Assembly (NCBI RefSeq): GCF_019456655.1
Contig: NZ_CP080332.1
Span: 2,356,001 to 2,420,000, forward strand
Direction of reading: 5' to 3'
Origin: Mycolicibacterium diernhoferi
GTDB lineage: Bacteria; Actinomycetota; Actinomycetes; Mycobacteriales; Mycobacteriaceae
Length of the DNA stretch: 64,000 nucleotides
The notes under the pieces were generated by a model, which did not search any database, had not been told where the DNA came from, and saw nothing but the letters and a program-made list of their open reading frames with translations. This document shows positions 62,145 to 64,000 of this stretch, piece by piece. The position numbers were made by a program, and so were the translations under genes. Numbering within the stretch: the first letter of the stretch is position 1; each line of letters begins with the position of its first letter.

Positions 62145-63655
62145 TGGCGCTCGGGCGGGCGTACGCGGTGGCGATCCGCGGGCTGGACGGCATCACGGTG
62201 GAGATCGAGGCCGACATCACCGGGGGGCTGCCCGGGGTGCACCTGGTCGGTCTCCCCGATACCGCGCTGCAGGAATCCCGGAACCGGGTGCGCGCGGCGA
62301 TCACCAACTGCGGCAACAGTTGGCCGGACACCCGGCTCACCTTGGCGCTGTCTCCGGCGACGCTGCCCAAGGTCGGTTCGATGTACGACGTCGCTCTGGC
62401 TTCGGCGGTGCTCTCGGCGCATCTGAAGAAGGCGTGGCCGCGGCTGGAGAAGACGGTGCTGCTCGGGGAACTGGCCCTCGACGGCCGGGTGCGGCCGGTC
62501 AACGGGGTGCTGCCCGCGGTGCTGGCAGCCAAACGGGACGGCTGGCCGACGGTCGTGGTGCCGTGCGGGAATCTGGCCGAGGCCAGCCTCGTCGACGGGA
62601 TCGAGGTGTGGGGTGTGCAGAGCCTGGACCAGTTACAGCGCTGGTTCACCGGCCAGGCGCGGTTGGCCGCGCGTATCGAGGACGCCGGTGCCGGCGCTGC
62701 CCCGCACTGCCTGGACTTGGCCGACCTGATCGGGCAGACCGAAGCGCGGGTGGCGGTCGAGATCGCCGCCGCGGGAGCGCATCACCTGCTGTTGACCGGG
62801 CCGCCGGGCATCGGGAAGACCATGCTGGCGCAACGGTTACCCGGCCTGCTCCCGGAGCTGACCGAGGAAGAGGCCATCGAGGTCACCGCCATCCATTCCA
62901 TCGCAGGCACCCTGGCCCCCGAGACCCCGCTGATCACCCGGCCGACCTTCATCGCCCCGCATCACTCCTCGACGGTGGCCGCGATGGTGGGCGGCGGTAC
63001 CGGGATGGCCCGCCCGGGTGCGGTCAGCCGGGCCCATCGTGGGGTGCTGTTCCTCGACGAATGCGCCGAGATCGGTACCCATGTGCTGGAGGCGCTGCGA
63101 ACCCCGTTGGAGGACGGCGAGATCCGGCTCGCCCGCCGCGACGGGGTGGCCCGGTATCCGGCCAGGTTCCAGTTGGTGATGGCGGCGAACCCGTGCCCGT
63201 GCGCGCCCACCGACCCGAAGGACTGTCTGTGCAACGCCGGGGCCAAGCGGCGCTACCAGGGCAAGCTGTCGGGCCCGCTGATGGATCGCGTCGATCTCAA
63301 GGTCGAGATGCATCCCATCCGGGCCGGTGCGTTCACCCATGAGGTAGGGGAGCCGACGGCCGCGGTGCGAGCCCGAGTTGCCGCGGCCCGCGAGGCCGCC
63401 GCTACGAGGTGGCGAGGGTTGGGGGTGCGGACGAACGCCGAGGTGCCGGGCCCCGCGCTGCGTCACGAGTTCCGGCCCGGCGAGGCCACCATGGCGTTGC
63501 TGCGCACCGCGGTCGACCGCGGAAAGCTCAACCTGCGCGGCGCCGACCGCACGCTGCGAATCGCGTGGTCGATTGCCGATCTGGCCGGGGCGAACTCGCC
63601 GACCCCGGATCATGTTGCCACCGCGCTGAGCTTCCGGCAGGGCGGTGCACGATGA
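62144..63655 (+). CDS. yifB: YifB/ComM-type Mg-chelatase-like AAA+ ATPase
   Basis: 503-residue AAA+ protein. N-terminal Lon-type fold (GLPGVHLVGLPDTALQESRNR), Walker A GPPGIGKT (219-226), Walker B VLFLDECAEI, and a Cys-rich zinc loop (NPCPCAPTDPKDCLCNAG) plus C-terminal Mg-chelatase domain. ComM-like members act in branch migration during natural transformation; the mycobacterial role is not established. ATG overlaps yraN by one base. Followed by dprA with a four-base overlap. Confidence 0.95.
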   Translation: MALGRAYAVAIRGLDGITVEIEADITGGLPGVHLVGLPDTALQESRNRVRAAITNCGNSWPDTRLTLALSPATLPKVGSMYDVALASAVLSAHLKKAWPRLEKTVLLGELALDGRVRPVNGVLPAVLAAKRDGWPTVVVPCGNLAEASLVDGIEVWGVQSLDQLQRWFTGQARLAARIEDAGAGAAPHCLDLADLIGQTEARVAVEIAAAGAHHLLLTGPPGIGKTMLAQRLPGLLPELTEEEAIEVTAIHSIAGTLAPETPLITRPTFIAPHHSSTVAAMVGGGTGMARPGAVSRAHRGVLFLDECAEIGTHVLEALRTPLEDGEIRLARRDGVARYPARFQLVMAANPCPCAPTDPKDCLCNAGAKRRYQGKLSGPLMDRVDLKVEMHPIRAGAFTHEVGEPTAAVRARVAAAREAAATRWRGLGVRTNAEVPGPALRHEFRPGEATMALLRTAVDRGKLNLRGADRTLRIAWSIADLAGANSPTPDHVATALSFRQGGAR

Positions 63656-64000
63656 GTGACGAACTGCGACGGCGGGCGTGGGCATATCTGTCCCGGGTGG
63701 CGGAATCGCCGAGCCCGGAACTTGCGGCCTTCGTGGCGAAGTACGGCCCGGTCGAGGCGGCGTGCAGGATCAAGGGTGGGCTGGCGCCGCCCGAGCTGAA
63801 GGGGCGAGTGGAAGCACGTCATGAAGTCGACACCGCCGCGGACGATCTCGACCTGCTGGACCGCCGTGGCGGGCGGCTGATCACCCCCGACGATGCGGAG
63901 TGGCCGCAGCTGGCGTTCACAGTGTTCGGCTCGGCGAAGGTACAGGAGAAGGAATCCGGGCGGGCACCGCTGGTGCTCTGGGCGATCGGTCCGGCCCGGC
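63652..64000 (+). CDS. dprA: DprA/Smf DNA-processing protein, 5' part
   Basis: First 116 codons, open at the right window edge. MSDELRRRAWAYLSRVAESP, and RRGGRLITPDDAEWPQLAF leading into the Rossmann-like domain, are typical of mycobacterial DprA (Rv2896c). DprA loads RecA on incoming single-stranded DNA in transformable bacteria. ATG 63652 overlaps the yifB stop (ATGA). Confidence 0.9.
   Translation, partial: MSDELRRRAWAYLSRVAESPSPELAAFVAKYGPVEAACRIKGGLAPPELKGRVEARHEVDTAADDLDLLDRRGGRLITPDDAEWPQLAFTVFGSAKVQEKESGRAPLVLWAIGPAR

Noticed and set aside
9-64000. Long antisense open frames opposite most genes
   Set aside because: They follow from high GC at third positions, have Arg/Pro/Ala-rich sequence, no binding sites and no family motifs.
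1-64000. CRISPR arrays, tRNA or rRNA genes, insertion sequences or integrases
   Set aside because: I found no regularly spaced repeats, no cloverleaf-like region I could support and no transposase or integrase frame, so the island has no visible mobility gene.

Overview
The window is high-GC DNA from a Mycobacterium, most likely a fast-growing Mycolicibacterium. The left end carries the order SnoaL-like gene, rpsP, KH-domain gene, rimM, trmD, lppW (opposite strand), rplS, lepB, rnhB, DUF2469. The right end carries yraN, yifB and the start of dprA. This is the order known around M. tuberculosis Rv2910c-Rv2896c. Other support: an mce locus, a mycofactocin-coupled SDR, many TTG/GTG starts and several predicted leaderless transcripts.

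Layout. 0.1-7.5 kb: core translation and processing block, with an M42 peptidase of the NAGGN osmoprotectant type at the left edge. 7.5-13.8 kb: a decayed deazaflavin-type reductase, a dienelactone hydrolase, a CoA-transferase, a TesB-like thioesterase and an unusual adenylation/carrier/membrane-acyltransferase fusion. 13.9-26.9 kb: two divergent acyl-CoA dehydrogenases; the rightward one heads a full mce operon (yrbEA, yrbEB, mceA-F, Mas protein, secreted protein). 26.9-36.0 kb: aldehyde dehydrogenase, GntR regulator, CoA-transferase, a lipocalin/CrtC-like protein, a broken SDR, an acyl-CoA synthetase, a tandem double GntR regulator and an enoyl-CoA hydratase. 36.2-49.2 kb: P450, MaoC-like hydratase, enoyl-CoA hydratase, phosphotransferase, fused FadE34-like dehydrogenase, then a DUF35 protein divergent from an Ltp2-like thiolase, CoA ligase, mycofactocin SDR, LLM oxidoreductase and AveC-like membrane protein. 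49.2-54.1 kb: M23 lipoprotein and a ferric-iron ABC transporter behind an IdeR-like box. 54.1-60.2 kb: a TetR-controlled Rieske/P450/SDR module. 60.2-61.7 kb: DUF1206 and GAF proteins. From 61.8 kb the core synteny resumes.

Working model (inference). About 54 kb of accessory genes sits between the DUF2469 and yraN genes. It looks like an uptake-plus-catabolism island for a hydrophobic, probably steroid- or isoprenoid-like carboxylic acid. Mce/YrbE would import it, CoA ligases activate it, and P450s, dehydrogenases, hydratases and a thiolase/DUF35 retro-aldolase-like pair would shorten it. The best sequence evidence for one regulon is a 25-bp site (19 identities) found in both the acyl-CoA dehydrogenase/mce divergent promoter (15088-15112) and the DUF35/thiolase divergent promoter (43538-43562), 28 kb apart.
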